A stretch of DNA of 64,000 nt from Amycolatopsis antarctica (GCF_002262875.1 NZ_NKYE01000001.1:434001-498000), one strand, 5' to 3'. Shown: positions 40,243-48,905, counted from the stretch's first letter. Program-made: numbers and translations. The notes: generated by a model from the letters alone, not told the origin.

Positions 40243-41291
40243 GCGCGCGGATGAGCGCGCGGAGGGGTGACGGGCACGAGGTTCTCGATCCCCGGTTCGA
40301 TCCGGAGCCGGTCTACTGGACGGCGCTGCGCAAGCGGGCCGGGCTGCGCGCGGACTGGAGCTGGGACGTGCTGGCCGTGCAGGCGTGGTGTGCCCGGACT
40401 CCGCAGTACGTGACCGTGCTGCACGAGGGTGGCGAGCAGACCGGGGTGGTCGCCTGCGCGTGGGTGGGCACGCCGACGCGGCGGCATCGGTTCGCCGGCT
40501 CGGCCCGGGGCGGCCGGATCGGCGGGCTGGACGTGCGCTCGCCGAACTCCAGCGCGGTGCCGGGCTGGTGGTTCGCCGGGGCGGGGCCGGACGGTGGTTG
40601 CCGGGAGCTGCTGGATCGCTATCTGCCGCTGATGCGGTCCAGGCTGGGGCCGGGGCTGCGGGTGCTGCTCGCCCGTCAGCTCGGCGAGGCCGGTGTGTCC
40701 GAAGTGGACGGACGGTTCCGGCTGGTTCGCCGCACCGAGGATGTCGGGCGGATCGATCTCGACGGGTTCTCCAGCGAGGACGACTGGACCTCGACGTTGC
40801 GCAAGAAGCGGCGGCAGAGCCTGCACAAGATCGCCGCCACGATCGCGGCCGACCCGGCGGTGGAGGTGCGGGTCGGTGCTCTCGCCGGCGCCGACCCGGT
40901 GGAGGCCGCCGCGTTGATGCGGTACAACTCGGACAAGCACCGGGACGTGCCGATCGTCCCGCTGCCGCAGTTCGGCGGGTACCTGGAGCGGTTGTTCGGT
41001 CAGCCGGACGTCCTCGGCGTGCGTTACCTCGACGGCTCCACGGGGCGGTTGCTGGCTCTCGGCCTGATCTTCGACCATCCACAGTGGCCGGTGCTGCGTT
41101 CGTGGTCGGCGCTGCCGGGGCATCTCGGTGGCAGGCGAGACCTGTACTTCGACGTCTACCGGGAGTTCGTGAGCTGGGGGATCAGGTCGGGCAAGGACGG
41201 TCTCATCCTCGGCAAGAAAATGGCCGAGTTGAAGCGAACCCTTGGGGCACAACTGGTTCCGCAGTATGCGGCGGCCATTCCGGTGCGCTGA
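40239..41291 (+). CDS. BioF2/FemAB-like GNAT-fold acyltransferase 4
   Basis: A protein of about 350 residues, the most divergent of the four: EVLDPRFDPEPVYW, WSWDVLAVQAW, GPGLRVLLARQ, EDDWTSTLRKKRRQSLHKIAATI, then GRLLALGLIFDHPQWPVLRSWSALPG, RRDLYFDVYREFV and GKKMAELKRTLGA. The His-Trp of the others (QHWAA, HHWAA) is Arg-Ser-Trp here, which may alter the active site. The first codons ATGAGCGCGCGG are directly repeated (40239-40250, 40251-40262), giving two possible starts; the first overlaps the previous stop. The stop codon is part of a strong terminator stem. Last gene of the arm. Confidence 0.75.
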   Translation: MSARMSARRGDGHEVLDPRFDPEPVYWTALRKRAGLRADWSWDVLAVQAWCARTPQYVTVLHEGGEQTGVVACAWVGTPTRRHRFAGSARGGRIGGLDVRSPNSSAVPGWWFAGAGPDGGCRELLDRYLPLMRSRLGPGLRVLLARQLGEAGVSEVDGRFRLVRRTEDVGRIDLDGFSSEDDWTSTLRKKRRQSLHKIAATIAADPAVEVRVGALAGADPVEAAALMRYNSDKHRDVPIVPLPQFGGYLERLFGQPDVLGVRYLDGSTGRLLALGLIFDHPQWPVLRSWSALPGHLGGRRDLYFDVYREFVSWGIRSGKDGLILGKKMAELKRTLGAQLVPQYAAAIPVR

Positions 41292-41328
41292 GTGCCGGGG
41301 CGGGTGTGCTCACCCGCCCCGGCACTCA
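41289..41328. terminator. Strong bidirectional hairpin terminator
   Basis: Perfect 18-bp stem TGAGTGCCGGGGCGGGTG/CACCCGCCCCGGCACTCA with a 4-base loop. It starts in the stop codon of the fourth GNAT gene and lies between it and the convergent LPMO gene. Confidence 0.85.
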
Positions 41329-41361
41329 GGCGACGGCCGGAGTCCTGGCGGCTGGGCCCGA

Positions 41362-41952
41362 TCAGAACTCGACGTCGGAGCAGGCGTAGAACGCGTTGGC
41401 GGTGTCGGCCACCGTCCACACGGACAGGATCACGTGCTTGCCCGACTTGCCCGCGGGCACGGCGCCCTGGTGGCTCTCCTTGGCGTCCGGCTTCGCTCCG
41501 TCGTAGGGCACCGTGAGGAAGGGCTCGGACTCCAGCGAGGCCCTGGTGAGCGGCTGGCTCGGGTCGAAGCCGTCCTTGGTGACGTAGTACTGGAAGTCGG
41601 TGGTGGAGTGCTGCGCGGTCAGGGTCCAGCTGAAGGTGAAGTCCTCGCCCGCGGCGAGCTTGGTGGACGGCCACTCTCCGCCACGCGGGTCGTCGAGCTG
41701 GGCGAACTGCCCGTTGCCCGCGGAACAGAGCGAGCCGTCCTCGGGGCCTGCCGAGGGGAAGCCCTTCGGGCCCTCGACGCTCTGCGGTTCCCACTGGATG
41801 TTGCCGCAGTCGGTAGCGGTTCCGTTGGCGCACATGGCCTGGCGGCTCGGTGGCTGGTCGGAGTAGCCGTGGCTGGACGCCGCGGGCGCGGCGAGGACGG
41901 AGAATCCGGCGATACTGAGGCCGATGACGGCCGCGGTGGTCTTCTTGCGCAT
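41362..41952 (-). CDS. Lytic polysaccharide monooxygenase, AA10 family, secreted
   Basis: A 196-residue secreted copper enzyme that oxidatively cleaves chitin or cellulose. The Sec signal (MRKKTTAAVIGLSIAGFSVLAAPAASS, split here as residues 1-27) is cut before His28, which becomes the N-terminal copper ligand (HGYSDQPPSRQ). The second ligand of the histidine brace is His115 in TAQHSTTDF, and an axial Phe is near 187 in NAFYACSD. Four cysteines form likely disulfides. It is a single domain without a carbohydrate-binding module, the usual small AA10 type. It stands alone, convergent with the glycoconjugate cluster. Chitin versus cellulose preference cannot be given with certainty. Confidence 0.93.
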   Translation of the reverse strand: MRKKTTAAVIGLSIAGFSVLAAPAASSHGYSDQPPSRQAMCANGTATDCGNIQWEPQSVEGPKGFPSAGPEDGSLCSAGNGQFAQLDDPRGGEWPSTKLAAGEDFTFSWTLTAQHSTTDFQYYVTKDGFDPSQPLTRASLESEPFLTVPYDGAKPDAKESHQGAVPAGKSGKHVILSVWTVADTANAFYACSDVEF

Positions 41953-42260
41953 GCTGGGCTCCTGAAAACGGGGGTCGGTTCATCAGAGCAATTCGCGATC
42001 GCGCTTGGCCGTACGCCAGATTAACGGCGCTCCGTGTGAAATGTCCAGACCAATTTCAGGCCTTGTCCGATTCTGTCATCCATCGCGACAGAACCCGCAT
42101 TCGCTTGTGTTGCAAGGGATGCAACCCTCAGGGCGAAAGGAAGATCAACGACCGCAGCGCGGACGGTGTCAAGAGAACAAGGTATGGAAATGGTGCGCGC
42201 GGTACCCGGGCGGCGGTACCGCGGGCGCCGAACGCGGAATCCGCGCGACGCCCGCGGCGA
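41953..42260. other. Gene-free gap upstream of LPMO gene
   Basis: About 308 bases with no supported gene. It contains the LPMO promoter and the region after the HisRS stop. The part 41985-42130 is lower in GC than the flanks (for example CCAATTTCAGG and TTGTTGCAAGG-like runs). No clear terminator hairpin was identified. Confidence 0.4.
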
Positions 42261-43553
42261 TCAGCGGGCCAGCAACTCGGTGACGGTGCCCGCCGCCTCG
42301 TCCACACTCACCTGGCGCTGCTCACGATCGGCCAGCCCGCGGACGGTGACGTTCCCGGCGTCCCAGTCCTCCTGGCCGACGATGACCACGGCACGCGCCC
42401 CGGCCTTGTCCGCCCGGCTCAGCTCCTTGCCCAGCTTGCGCAGCTCGATCGGCGTCGAGGTGCGCAGTCCGGCGCGGCGCATCGTCGCGGCGACCGTGCG
42501 GGCGGCGTCGGACAGTTCCGCCGACACCGGGATCACCACGACGTCGACCTCACTGCGCGGTTCCGGCAGCAGGCCGTGTGTGCCCATGAAGTCGAACAGC
42601 GTCACGTCACCCATGCCGAAGCCGATGCCGGGGATCCGCTGCGAGGTGAACAGGCCGGCCAGGTCCGCGTAACGGCCGCCGCCGAACAGCGCCCGGTTGT
42701 TCTCCGGCGAGGTGTCGAACACCTCGAACACGGTGCTGGTGTAGTACGCCAGCCCGCGCACGATCAGCGGGTCGAAGGTGACCAGACCGGCAGCACCGCC
42801 ACCGAGCACGGAGACGAGATTTGACTGTTCCCGGACCTCGGCGGGGATCTCGTCGAGCAGCGCACTGCCCGCGCCCAGCGTCTCGGTGAGCCGTTCGAAT
42901 CGCGCGTCGCTCAGCCCGATCTCCGCGGCGGTCTCGGCGAGCGCGGCGCGGTCGTGCTTCTCCCAGCGGTCCACCAGGGAGAACACCCGCGGCAACTGCT
43001 CCTCGGTGACGCCGACCAGATCGGTCAGCACCGAGGACAACAGCGTCCGGTCGTTCGCCCGCACGACGAACATGTCCTCGGTCGCCCCGATCCCACCCAG
43101 CAGATCGTGGATCAGTTCGAACATCTCGATCTCGCAGTTCGCGCTCTCCGAACCGAAGATGTCGGCGTTGATCTGCCAGTGCTCGCGCACCCGGCCACGC
43201 TGCGGACGCTCGTAGCGGTGACAGTTCGGGTGGCTGTACCAGCGCACCGGGAACTGCAGCGAGCCCGCGCTGCCCGCGATCATCCTGGCCACCGAAGGGG
43301 TCATCTCCGGGCGCAACGCCAGCCGCCGCCCGCCCCGGTCGGTGAGGGTGTAGAGCTGCTGATCGGCGATTTCCTGGCCGGACTTGGCCTCGTAGATCTC
43401 CGCGGACTCCAGCACCGGCCCGTCGTAGCGCAGGAAACCGCGCCGCTCCAGCACCTCGTAGAGATGGCCGAAGACCTGCGTGCGGACGGACATCTCGGGC
43501 GGCAGGAAATCCCTGGTCCCTCGGTACGGCGCTGTCGGCAGGAACTCGGGCAC
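42261..43553 (-). CDS. hisS: Histidine-tRNA ligase, archaeal/alpha-proteobacterial type
   Basis: A class II synthetase of 430 residues that charges tRNA-His. Motifs in order: GTRDFLPPEM, EAKSGQEIADQQLYTLTD, LRPEMTPSVARM, motif 2 CHRYERPQRGRVREHWQ, the histidine-binding LIVRGLAYYTSTVFEVF, ALFGGGRYADLAG and motif 3 GIGFGMGDV, then the C-terminal anticodon domain. The sequence differs from the usual actinobacterial enzyme (for example RGLAYYT in place of RGLDYYT), so this may be a second, divergent HisRS. GTG 43553 is chosen because GAGGAT lies six bases upstream; GTG 43565 lacks a site. The gene sits alone behind the P55/LprG operon. Confidence 0.85.
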   Translation of the reverse strand: MPEFLPTAPYRGTRDFLPPEMSVRTQVFGHLYEVLERRGFLRYDGPVLESAEIYEAKSGQEIADQQLYTLTDRGGRRLALRPEMTPSVARMIAGSAGSLQFPVRWYSHPNCHRYERPQRGRVREHWQINADIFGSESANCEIEMFELIHDLLGGIGATEDMFVVRANDRTLLSSVLTDLVGVTEEQLPRVFSLVDRWEKHDRAALAETAAEIGLSDARFERLTETLGAGSALLDEIPAEVREQSNLVSVLGGGAAGLVTFDPLIVRGLAYYTSTVFEVFDTSPENNRALFGGGRYADLAGLFTSQRIPGIGFGMGDVTLFDFMGTHGLLPEPRSEVDVVVIPVSAELSDAARTVAATMRRAGLRTSTPIELRKLGKELSRADKAGARAVVIVGQEDWDAGNVTVRGLADREQRQVSVDEAAGTVTELLAR

Positions 43554-43611
43554 GGCGATCCTCACTGGTACGCGCTGGTCTGCGCTGCTCTGCGGCTTTT
43601 CGTGGGCCAGC

Positions 43612-43735
43612 CTAGGCCCTGCCCGGTAACTCCCGGTCGATGGGATTCGTGATCGAGGCCGTGGCAGGCAAAGCGGCGGGACGTTTCCTACCGGTGCCGT
43701 ACCCGGGCTTCCGGCAACGCCGCCGGGTGCCGCCG
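43612..43735 (-). mobile_element. Decayed copy of a MITE-like element
   Basis: This segment aligns with the reverse complement of most of the element at 46664-46826. The best block is 43635-43660 (GGTCGATGGGATTCGTGATC and beyond, 26 identical bases), and clear similarity runs on to ACGCCGCCGG near 43725. One terminal repeat is corrupt (GGCCCTGCCCGGTAACTC) and the far end is missing. It runs into the last codons of the MFS gene. Confidence 0.65.
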
Positions 43736-45250
43736 GGAGCCGATCAGCGTCGCGGCCAGCGCGCCCAGCGCGCACACCACAGCCGTGATCGCGAAGATCT
43801 CGCCGTACTGCGCCAGCAGCGCCTCCCTGACCCCGCCGGTGTACGCCGCGAGCGCCGCCTCGTACTCGGCCCGCGAGGGGAAGAGCACCACGATCGGCAC
43901 GTCCAGGTTCGCGGTCAGGCTGTGGAAACGGTGCAGTCCCCACGCCGACAGGGCCGCCACCCCGACCAGCATCCCGGTCATCCTGGCCACCACCAGCGCG
44001 GCCGACGCGATCCCGTGCCGGGTGGCCGGGACCGCACGCAGCACGGCCGAGGACAGCGGCGCGATCACCAGCCCCAGTCCCAGCCCGACGATCACCAGAT
44101 CGGTGTCCAGCCGGGGCAGCTCGACCAGGCCCAGATCGTGTCGTGCGGCCAGCACGTCCATCGGCCAGCCGGACATCAGCAGGAAACCCGCACAGGCGAC
44201 GAGCATCCCGGCCGCCGCGACCCACCGTTCGCCGGTCCGCGCGGCGACCGCGCCGCCCAGCAGCGCACCGGCGGGCAGCGCCACCAGGAACCGCAGCAAC
44301 AGCCCGACCGCGCCCCGGTCGTCCAGGCCCAGCAGCGTCTGCGCGAACAGGTCCACGTCCACCAGCGTCACCATCAGCGCCGCGCCCGCCGCGACACTCG
44401 CCGCCAGCGCCGCGAGGAACGGCCGCAGCAGCAGTCCGGCGCGATCGATCAGCCGGGTCCGCGCCCGCGACTCCCACACCAGGAACGCCGCGAACGCCAC
44501 CGCCGAAGCGAGCAGGAAACCGAGTCCCCACGGCGGCAGCACCTGGCTCCGCGGATCGGGGTTGTAGAGGCCGACGACCAGCAGGCCCAGCGTCAGCGCC
44601 AGCAGCCCGCCGCCGGCGACGTCCACCTTCGCCCGCTCGCCCTCCGGCCGGGCCGCGTGCGGCAGGGTGAGGTGCACGGCCACCATCGCCAGCACCGCGA
44701 GCGGCACGTTCACCCAGAACACGCCCCGCCAGCCCGCCACCGCCGCCAGCGCGATCCCGTACACCGGGCCGAGCACGCTGCCGAGTTCCTGCGCCGCGCC
44801 GACCGCGCCGAGCACCGTCGCGCGCCTGCGCTCCGTCCACAGGTCCGCCGCCAGCGCCATCGTCACCGGCAGCAGCGCACCACTGGCCACGCCCTGCACC
44901 ACCCGCCCGGCCACCAGCAGCGGCAGGTCCGGCGACAGCGCGGTCAGCACCGAGCCGGCAAGGAAACCGGCCAGGCAGGCCTGCAGCAGCGGCTTGCGGC
45001 CGAAACGGTCGGACGCCTGCCCGAGCAGCGGCATCGCCGCGACGTAGCCGAGCAGGTACCCGGTGACGATCGGGGTGACCTGCTCCAGCCGGTTCACCGG
45101 GATGCGCAGGTCGTCGATGATCTGGTGCAGCAGGCCGATCACCACGTAGGTGTCGAGCGCACCGAGCAGCACCGCGAGCCCGCCCGCGCCGATCGCCACC
45201 GAGCGGCCCCGTCCCCGCGGAACAGCTTCCGTCCTCGTCTCCGCCGCCAT
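43688..45250 (-). CDS. MFS transporter of the P55/Rv1410 type
   Basis: A 520-residue transporter with 14 predicted membrane helices (DHA2 group). The conserved MFS loop is [13 protein letters not shown] after helix 2, and [31 protein letters not shown] lies late in the chain. In Mycobacterium the P55 (Rv1410c) protein works with lipoprotein LprG to move triacylglycerol and other lipids to the outer envelope and affects drug tolerance. Here too the LprG-like gene is directly upstream with a 1-base gap. The ATG is at 45250. The last roughly 15 codons lie in a decayed MITE-like copy, so the C-terminus may be recently altered. Confidence 0.88.
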   Translation of the reverse strand: MAAETRTEAVPRGRGRSVAIGAGGLAVLLGALDTYVVIGLLHQIIDDLRIPVNRLEQVTPIVTGYLLGYVAAMPLLGQASDRFGRKPLLQACLAGFLAGSVLTALSPDLPLLVAGRVVQGVASGALLPVTMALAADLWTERRRATVLGAVGAAQELGSVLGPVYGIALAAVAGWRGVFWVNVPLAVLAMVAVHLTLPHAARPEGERAKVDVAGGGLLALTLGLLVVGLYNPDPRSQVLPPWGLGFLLASAVAFAAFLVWESRARTRLIDRAGLLLRPFLAALAASVAAGAALMVTLVDVDLFAQTLLGLDDRGAVGLLLRFLVALPAGALLGGAVAARTGERWVAAAGMLVACAGFLLMSGWPMDVLAARHDLGLVELPRLDTDLVIVGLGLGLVIAPLSSAVLRAVPATRHGIASAALVVARMTGMLVGVAALSAWGLHRFHSLTANLDVPIVVLFPSRAEYEAALAAYTGGVREALLAQYGEIFAITAVVCALGALAATLIGSRRHPAALPEARVRHR

Positions 45251-45251
45251 G

Positions 45252-45956
45252 TCAGGCGGGCGGCGTGACGGTCACCGGCTTGTCCACATCGGACAGCGTC
45301 ACGTCCACAGTGGAAGGTTCGTCGCCGGAGCCGGGAAAGGACAGCGATGCCTTGACCGGCAGGTTGCCGGTTTCCTCGCGCACCCAGAACGACACCTCCG
45401 CGTCCGGCGGACTGCCCGGCAGCACCCCGGCGAGCGCGGCACCCGCCACCTTGCCCTCGACCTTGAGCGTCGCCGTACCGTCGACGTCCTCCCGCGCGGT
45501 GGTGCGCGGCTCGGTGACGCCGGTCAGGATCTTCGCGATCCCGCGATCCGGGTCGAGCACTGCGGAGGGGTCGTACACGCTCGCACCCAGCGCCACCGGA
45601 AGCTGCTGGAACCCACCGGTCGGGCCCTTCACGTAGATCTTCTCGTCCACCAGTACGAACTCGACCTCGACGAGCTGGCCGGACAGCTCCAGCCTGCCGC
45701 TGCCCTTGGCCGCGCCGGACGGCCCGCCGTCCTTGGTCAGATCACCGTCGAGATTCTGCAGGCCGACACCGGGGACCGTGCCGGTCACGTCCAGCGTGAA
45801 GTGCGCGCTGCGGATGCCTGCCGTCGTCGCCGCGGCCTCCCGGATCAGCGTCGCGCCGTCCGGCAGGTTCGGATCGACGGCGGACTCGTCGGAGCAGCCC
45901 GCGACGGCCGCCACGGTCAGCAGCAGGGTGGCGAGGAGAGTTCGGCGTGGTGCCAT
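45252..45956 (-). CDS. lprG: LprG/LppX-family envelope lipoprotein
   Basis: A 234-residue lipoprotein. The lipobox is VAAVAGC with Cys21 as the lipidated residue after a short signal ([14 protein letters not shown]). The mature part follows the LppX_LprAFG fold, a cupped beta-sheet that binds acyl chains: [41 protein letters not shown], and [22 protein letters not shown]. In Mycobacterium the protein carries lipids across the periplasm and is encoded immediately before the transporter, as here. It acts at the outer face of the membrane. Assignment is good, though direct lipid specificity is not visible. Confidence 0.88.
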   Translation of the reverse strand: MAPRRTLLATLLLTVAAVAGCSDESAVDPNLPDGATLIREAAATTAGIRSAHFTLDVTGTVPGVGLQNLDGDLTKDGGPSGAAKGSGRLELSGQLVEVEFVLVDEKIYVKGPTGGFQQLPVALGASVYDPSAVLDPDRGIAKILTGVTEPRTTAREDVDGTATLKVEGKVAGAALAGVLPGSPPDAEVSFWVREETGNLPVKASLSFPGSGDEPSTVDVTLSDVDKPVTVTPPA

Positions 45957-46021
45957 GGCGGCATCGTATGGGTAGCGGTGGCCGGGAATCCGGCTGTTGC
46001 CCGAATCGGAATCGGAGGATC

Positions 46022-46474
46022 TCAGGGCATCAGGTGCGCGGCGAGGGTGCCGCCGAGTTCCCGGCAGGCGGCGAGCGCTTCCCGGCCGGGTGTGCCGGTC
46101 ACCTCGACCGGCTCGGCCACCCGGGTCCAGCCCAGCCCGGTGGTGATCGTGCCGATCGAGCGGACCGCGCCGGTCACGTCGTCGCCGCCGTGTACGTAAC
46201 AGCCGAACGGCCTGCCACGCGTCGCGTCCAGGCACGGGTAGTACACCTGGTCGAAGAAGTGCTTCAGCGCCCCGGACATGTACCCGAGGTTGGCCGTGGT
46301 GCCGAGCAGGTAGCCGTCGGCGGCGAGCACGTCGGAGGCGGTCGCCGTCAGCGCGGGCCTGCGCACCACGTCCACCCCCTCGATCTCCGGATCGCCTGCC
46401 CCGGCGAGGACGGCTTCGAGCAGTGCCTGCAGATTCGGCGAGGGCGTGTGATGGACGATCAGTAGGCTCGGCAC
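46022..46474 (-). CDS. Flavodoxin-like NAD(P)H-dependent oxidoreductase
   Basis: A 150-residue flavodoxin-fold protein. It opens LLIVHHTPSPNLQALLEAVLAG (phosphate-binding loop) and carries DGYLLGTTANLGYMSGALKHFFDQVYYP, the FMN-binding segment of the NADPH-dependent FMN reductase/WrbA-like group, then RPFGCYVHGGDDVTGAVRSI. It is a likely cytosolic flavin enzyme; the partner is unknown. GTG 46474 is taken as start (GTG 46480 is possible). It lies downstream of nothing on its strand and is divergent from the nucleotidyltransferase-like gene, 51 bp away. Confidence 0.75.
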   Translation of the reverse strand: MPSLLIVHHTPSPNLQALLEAVLAGAGDPEIEGVDVVRRPALTATASDVLAADGYLLGTTANLGYMSGALKHFFDQVYYPCLDATRGRPFGCYVHGGDDVTGAVRSIGTITTGLGWTRVAEPVEVTGTPGREALAACRELGGTLAAHLMP

Positions 46475-46525
46475 GTCCACGAGCGTGCCCGCGACGCGCG
46501 GGCCGGGCAAGCGGGGAGGTGCGCC

Positions 46526-47254
46526 GTGCCGCATCCGGCCGACCGCCCCGCGCCCGACATCCCCGGCCTCGTCGCCGCGCTCGCCCGGCACGAGGTCGCC
46601 TGGGTGCTCTCCGGTTCCGCCGTGCTCGTCGCCTGTGGCGCGACATTCCACCCGAACGATCCAGGGCGCGTCCGACAGTTCCATGGTCGCGGTATTCGCG
46701 CCGAGACTGTGGCCGGCGGCGTTGGCGGAAAGCCCGAGTACGACACCGGTACGAGGACTTCCCGCCGCCTTGCCGGCCACCGCCTCGATCACGAATCCCA
46801 TCGACCGAGAACTGTCGGACACGCCCTCGACGTCGCCGACCCGGAACCCGGCAACCTGCGCAGGCTCGCCGCCCTGTTGCGCGAGATCCACGCCGTACCC
46901 GCGTACTTCCCGGACTGGGCGGACGGCCCCTCGCTGTCCTGGTGCCTTCGCTGGAGGCCGGACCCGCTCACCCCGCGGCGGCTCGACCACCTGCTGGTCA
47001 CCGACCTCGGCCTGCTCGACCTACCGCCGCGGCTCACCGGTACGCACGCCGGCCTGCGCCGCGGCGCCACCCGGCATCCGGTCGCCGGCACCGGCGTGTG
47101 GATCTGCGATCCGGCCGAGGTGCTGGGCAGGCTCGACGGGTCCGCCCGGCGCAAGGACGCCGCACGGGCGGAGGAGTACGCCGCCCTGCGCGCCCGCGCC
47201 CCGCTCGCGCCGACCCCGGAAGGCCTGGCACGACTGGGATCGCTCAACCGGTGA
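46526..47254 (+). CDS. Nucleotidyltransferase-fold protein interrupted in frame by a small mobile element
   Basis: A 242-residue frame whose outer parts form a nucleotidyltransferase-like protein. The first motif is VLSGSAVLVACG with FHPND, and the frame resumes at LDVADPEPGNLRRLAALL, continuing with LDHLLVTDLGLLDLPPRL and GVWICDPAEVLGRLDGSARRKDAARAEEYAALR. The catalytic G-S...D-x-D pattern should read NDLDV, but 55 foreign residues (about 46-100) split the two acidic residues. That segment is a 165-bp insert with terminal inverted repeats. The reading frame survives, but activity is doubtful. GGGGAGG precedes GTG 46526. The 3' end overlaps the convergent phosphomannomutase gene by 11 bases. 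Confidence 0.7.
   Translation: MPHPADRPAPDIPGLVAALARHEVAWVLSGSAVLVACGATFHPNDPGRVRQFHGRGIRAETVAGGVGGKPEYDTGTRTSRRLAGHRLDHESHRPRTVGHALDVADPEPGNLRRLAALLREIHAVPAYFPDWADGPSLSWCLRWRPDPLTPRRLDHLLVTDLGLLDLPPRLTGTHAGLRRGATRHPVAGTGVWICDPAEVLGRLDGSARRKDAARAEEYAALRARAPLAPTPEGLARLGSLNR
46664..46826. mobile_element. MITE-like element with 18-bp terminal inverted repeats
   Basis: The left end is GGGCGCGTCCGACAGTTC (46664-46681) and the right end is GAACTGTCGGACACGCCC (46809-46826). They match as inverted repeats at 17 of 18 positions. The element is about 163 bp long, has no transposase, and lies inside a coding frame, which it leaves open. A partial copy is at 43612-43735. Target duplication is unclear. 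Confidence 0.8.
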
Positions 47255-48905
47255 GCAGGCCCTCGACCCCGCGGCGGAGGCCGGCCAGTCGCTCGCCCGC
47301 GCGGGCGCGAGCACGCTCCAGCGCGTCCGGCCCGTCCACCGGCTCGACGATCTCCAGGTACGCCTTCAGCTTCGGCTCGGTGCCGGACGGGCGGACGATC
47401 ACCCGAACCCCCTCGCCGCGCAACCGCAGCACGTCCGCGTCCGGAAGCAGGTCCTCGGTGCTCAGCGCGGTGCCGTCCAGCGAATCCGGTGGGCTCGCCC
47501 GCAGGGCCGACATCAGCGCGCCGATCCGCGACAGGTCCTCGAAGCGCAGCGACACCTGGTCCGTCAGATGCACGCCGTGCCGCACGGCCAATTCGTCGAG
47601 CGCGTCCAGCAGCGTGCGCCCGTCCTCGCCCAGTGCCGCCACCAGACCGCAGGCGAGCGCGGCGGCCGAGATGCCGTCCTTGTCGTTCACCGCCTCCGGA
47701 TCGACGCACACGCCGAGCGCCTCCTCGTAGGCGAACACCAGGCCGGTGCCCGCGCGGGCCAGCCACTTGAACCCGGTCAGCGTCTCGGTATAACGCGCCT
47801 CGTGGGCCTTCGCGACGGCCGCGAGCATCGAGGAGGAGACGATCGTGGTCGCCACCAGCGGATCGGGCTGCCGCGTCGAGTCCACAGTGGACAGAACATG
47901 CTCGCCGAGCAGTACCCCCGTCTCGTCACCGCGCAGCATCCGCCACACCCCGTCCCGGCCGGGAACGCCGAGGGCGCAGCGATCGGCGTCCGGGTCGAGC
48001 GCGACCGCCACATCGGCACCGGCGCGCTCGGCCAGCGCCAGCAGCAGATCGGTCGCGCCGTCCTCCTCCGGGTTCGGGAAGGAGACCGTCGGGAAGTCCG
48101 GATCCGGTTCCGCCTGTTCCGCCACCAGGTGCACGTCGGTGAAGCCCGCTCCGGCGAGCGCGGCGCGCAGGGTTTCCGCGCCGACGCCGTGCAGCGCCGT
48201 CGCCGCCACCCGTACCTTCCGGCCGGGACCGCGCGGCACCGTGGCGACCCGCGCCAGGTACGCCTCGGTCACGCCCTCGGCGACGGGGTGCGGGCCGGGC
48301 GTGCGGGGAACGTCGCGGGCCGTCGGGGCCGCCGCGATGGCCGCCTCGATCCGCTGGTCCGCGGGCGGCACGATCTGCGCGCCGCTGCTGTCGTACAGCT
48401 TGTAGCCGTTGTCCGCCGGGGGATTGTGCGAGGCGGTGACCTGGATCCCGGCCACCGCGCCGAGGTGACGGACGGCGAACGCGAGCACCGGCGTCGGCAG
48501 CGCCCCCGGCAGTACCCGAACGGCGAACCCGGCCGCCGCGAGCACCTCCGCCGCCGCCGCGGCGAACTCCGCCGAACCGTGCCGCGCGTCCCGCCCGAGC
48601 ACCACCGTGCCACCGGCAAGGCCCTGCGCCGTCAGCCAGGACGCGACCCCCGCGGTGGTCCGGACCACCACGGCGACGTTCATCCCGTTCGGTCCCGCGC
48701 GGACCGGGCCGCGCAGGCCCGCCGTGCCGAACGCGAGCGTGCCGGACATCCGGTCGGCGAGATCGGCGAGCGCGTCCGCGTCGCCGCCCATCGCGCGGGC
48801 CAGCACGTCCTGCAGTTCGGTCCGCGAGGCGTCGTCGCAGTCGTCGGCGATCCAGCGGAAAGCGTTGTCCCGCAAAGCAGGCGTCAGACGTCGAGGCTCA
48901 GTCAT
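47244..48905 (-). CDS. pmmB: Phosphomannomutase/phosphoglucomutase-family enzyme
   Basis: A 553-residue phosphohexomutase, moving phosphate between C1 and C6 (or C5 of pentoses). The phosphoserine loop is VTASHNPPADNGYKLY, the metal loop is DPDADRCALG, the sugar loop is AYEEALGVCVDP, and the C-terminal phosphate-binding loop is RPSGTEPKLK. The length and N-terminus (LAFGTAGLRGPVRAG) match the PMM/PGM type 2 group that Mycobacterium calls PmmB. It follows the purine nucleoside phosphorylase gene on the same strand; ribose 1-phosphate made by that enzyme could be a substrate, so phosphopentomutase activity is likely. ATG 48905 is used rather than GTG 48911. Confidence 0.9.
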   Translation of the reverse strand: MTEPRRLTPALRDNAFRWIADDCDDASRTELQDVLARAMGGDADALADLADRMSGTLAFGTAGLRGPVRAGPNGMNVAVVVRTTAGVASWLTAQGLAGGTVVLGRDARHGSAEFAAAAAEVLAAAGFAVRVLPGALPTPVLAFAVRHLGAVAGIQVTASHNPPADNGYKLYDSSGAQIVPPADQRIEAAIAAAPTARDVPRTPGPHPVAEGVTEAYLARVATVPRGPGRKVRVAATALHGVGAETLRAALAGAGFTDVHLVAEQAEPDPDFPTVSFPNPEEDGATDLLLALAERAGADVAVALDPDADRCALGVPGRDGVWRMLRGDETGVLLGEHVLSTVDSTRQPDPLVATTIVSSSMLAAVAKAHEARYTETLTGFKWLARAGTGLVFAYEEALGVCVDPEAVNDKDGISAAALACGLVAALGEDGRTLLDALDELAVRHGVHLTDQVSLRFEDLSRIGALMSALRASPPDSLDGTALSTEDLLPDADVLRLRGEGVRVIVRPSGTEPKLKAYLEIVEPVDGPDALERARARAGERLAGLRRGVEGLLTG

